From the NCBI GenBank assembly GCA_003240855.1, contig QFNN01000154.1:1-5285 (forward strand): a stretch of 5,285 nucleotides of DNA, read 5' to 3'. How positions within the stretch are numbered: the first letter of the stretch is position 1; every line of letters begins with the position of its first letter. The DNA comes from Sphingomonas sanxanigenens (GTDB lineage Bacteria > Pseudomonadota > Alphaproteobacteria > Sphingomonadales > Sphingomonadaceae). Positions 4,912-5,285 of this stretch are shown here, piece after piece. A program made the translations under genes and the position numbers. Below the pieces are notes generated by a model, which did not search any database, was not told the origin of the DNA, and worked only from the letters and a program-made list of their open reading frames with translations.

Positions 4912-5285
4912 TCAGACCGCGCGTGAGACTGCCCCGGGGGGCGGCTTGCGATAGGCGTCGAATACGTTGGCGGCGAGGCGGGCATAGGGGCGGCCATCGG
5001 GGGTGATGGCGATGCGCGCGCCGTCGATCGTGACGAGTCCTTGTGCGGCCAGATCGGCGAGCATTGCGACGCTCTGGTCAAACTCGGCCAGCGCCCGACC
5101 GTGAAGCGTGGCGATCGCGGCGAGATCGACCGCGCCGTCGCAGAGCAGGCGCTCGATCGCCTGCCCGCGCATCCGATCGGTGGCGCTGCGCACCACGCCC
5201 TTCACGCCCGGCAGCAGCCCGTTGCCTGCGCGCATCCGCCAGGCGCCGACATGCTTCTCATTCTGCACGATGAGTCCGGGAAACT
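4912..5285 (-). CDS. hemN: C-terminal part of HemN-like oxygen-independent coproporphyrinogen III oxidase (5' end outside window)
   Basis: This is an open minus-strand frame running in from the right edge and ending with TGA at 4914-4912; 123 residues are visible. A GTG at 5268-5266 is an internal Val codon, not the start, because the frame continues (FPGLI) to the window edge. Seen: VQNEKHVGAWRMRAGNGLLPG, then RMRGQAIERLLCDGAVDLAAI, then LAAQGLVTIDGARIAITPDGRPYARLAANVFDAY. This matches the C-terminal domain of HemN: a G-LP- segment, DR-RG--IERL-C, and a winged-helix-like end finishing in G-P--R--A--FDAY. Full HemN proteins are about 450 aa, so the radical-SAM CxxxCxxC core lies outside the window. 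HemN converts coproporphyrinogen III to protoporphyrinogen IX without O2, and is commonly under FixK/FNR control, which fits the neighbouring fixLJ. It converges on ompW. Confidence 0.82.
   Translation of the reverse strand, partial: FPGLIVQNEKHVGAWRMRAGNGLLPGVKGVVRSATDRMRGQAIERLLCDGAVDLAAIATLHGRALAEFDQSVAMLADLAAQGLVTIDGARIAITPDGRPYARLAANVFDAYRKPPPGAVSRAV

Overview
The window looks like chromosomal DNA from an alphaproteobacterium, most probably a sphingomonad. The sequence is GC-rich, the proteins are Ala/Arg/Gly-rich, and the FixL and FixJ homologues follow rhizobial FixL/FixJ nearly motif for motif. The genus is an inference from gene style and context, not from a marker gene.

Layout, left to right. 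Five co-directional minus-strand genes fill positions 1-3935. In transcription order they are fixL (PAS-PAS histidine kinase with a haem-ligand His), fixJ (REC plus LuxR-type HTH, overlapping fixL by 11 bp), a stand-alone receiver domain, an Rrf2-family regulator with four Cys in its C-terminal half, and a nitronate monooxygenase cut by the left edge. A 141-bp region (3936-4076) separates fixL from the divergent plus-strand gene for an OmpW-family outer-membrane beta-barrel. ompW ends in a textbook rho-independent terminator. Between it and the convergent minus-strand 3' end of a hemN-like gene, cut by the right edge, lies a perfect 34-bp inverted repeat that looks like a dispersed REP/MITE-type element. 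No tRNA, rRNA, CRISPR array, insertion sequence or phage gene was seen.

How the genes fit together. FixL is expected to sense O2 through haem and phosphorylate FixJ under low oxygen. HemN makes haem precursors without O2, and OmpW and HemN are both classically induced by oxygen limitation. The 3' half is therefore best read as a microaerobic/anaerobic response locus. No fixK, fixT or cytochrome cbb3 gene is in the window. An identical 8-mer, TTACGTAG, occurs in the fixL/ompW intergenic region and just ahead of the stand-alone receiver gene, and could be a FixJ target. The Rrf2-NMO pair may be a separate redox- or nitro-stress unit.

There is no clearly unprecedented system here. The points most worth checking are the receiver domain attached to fixLJ, the haem-pocket substitution in FixL, the shared TTACGTAG sites and the perfect inverted repeat.
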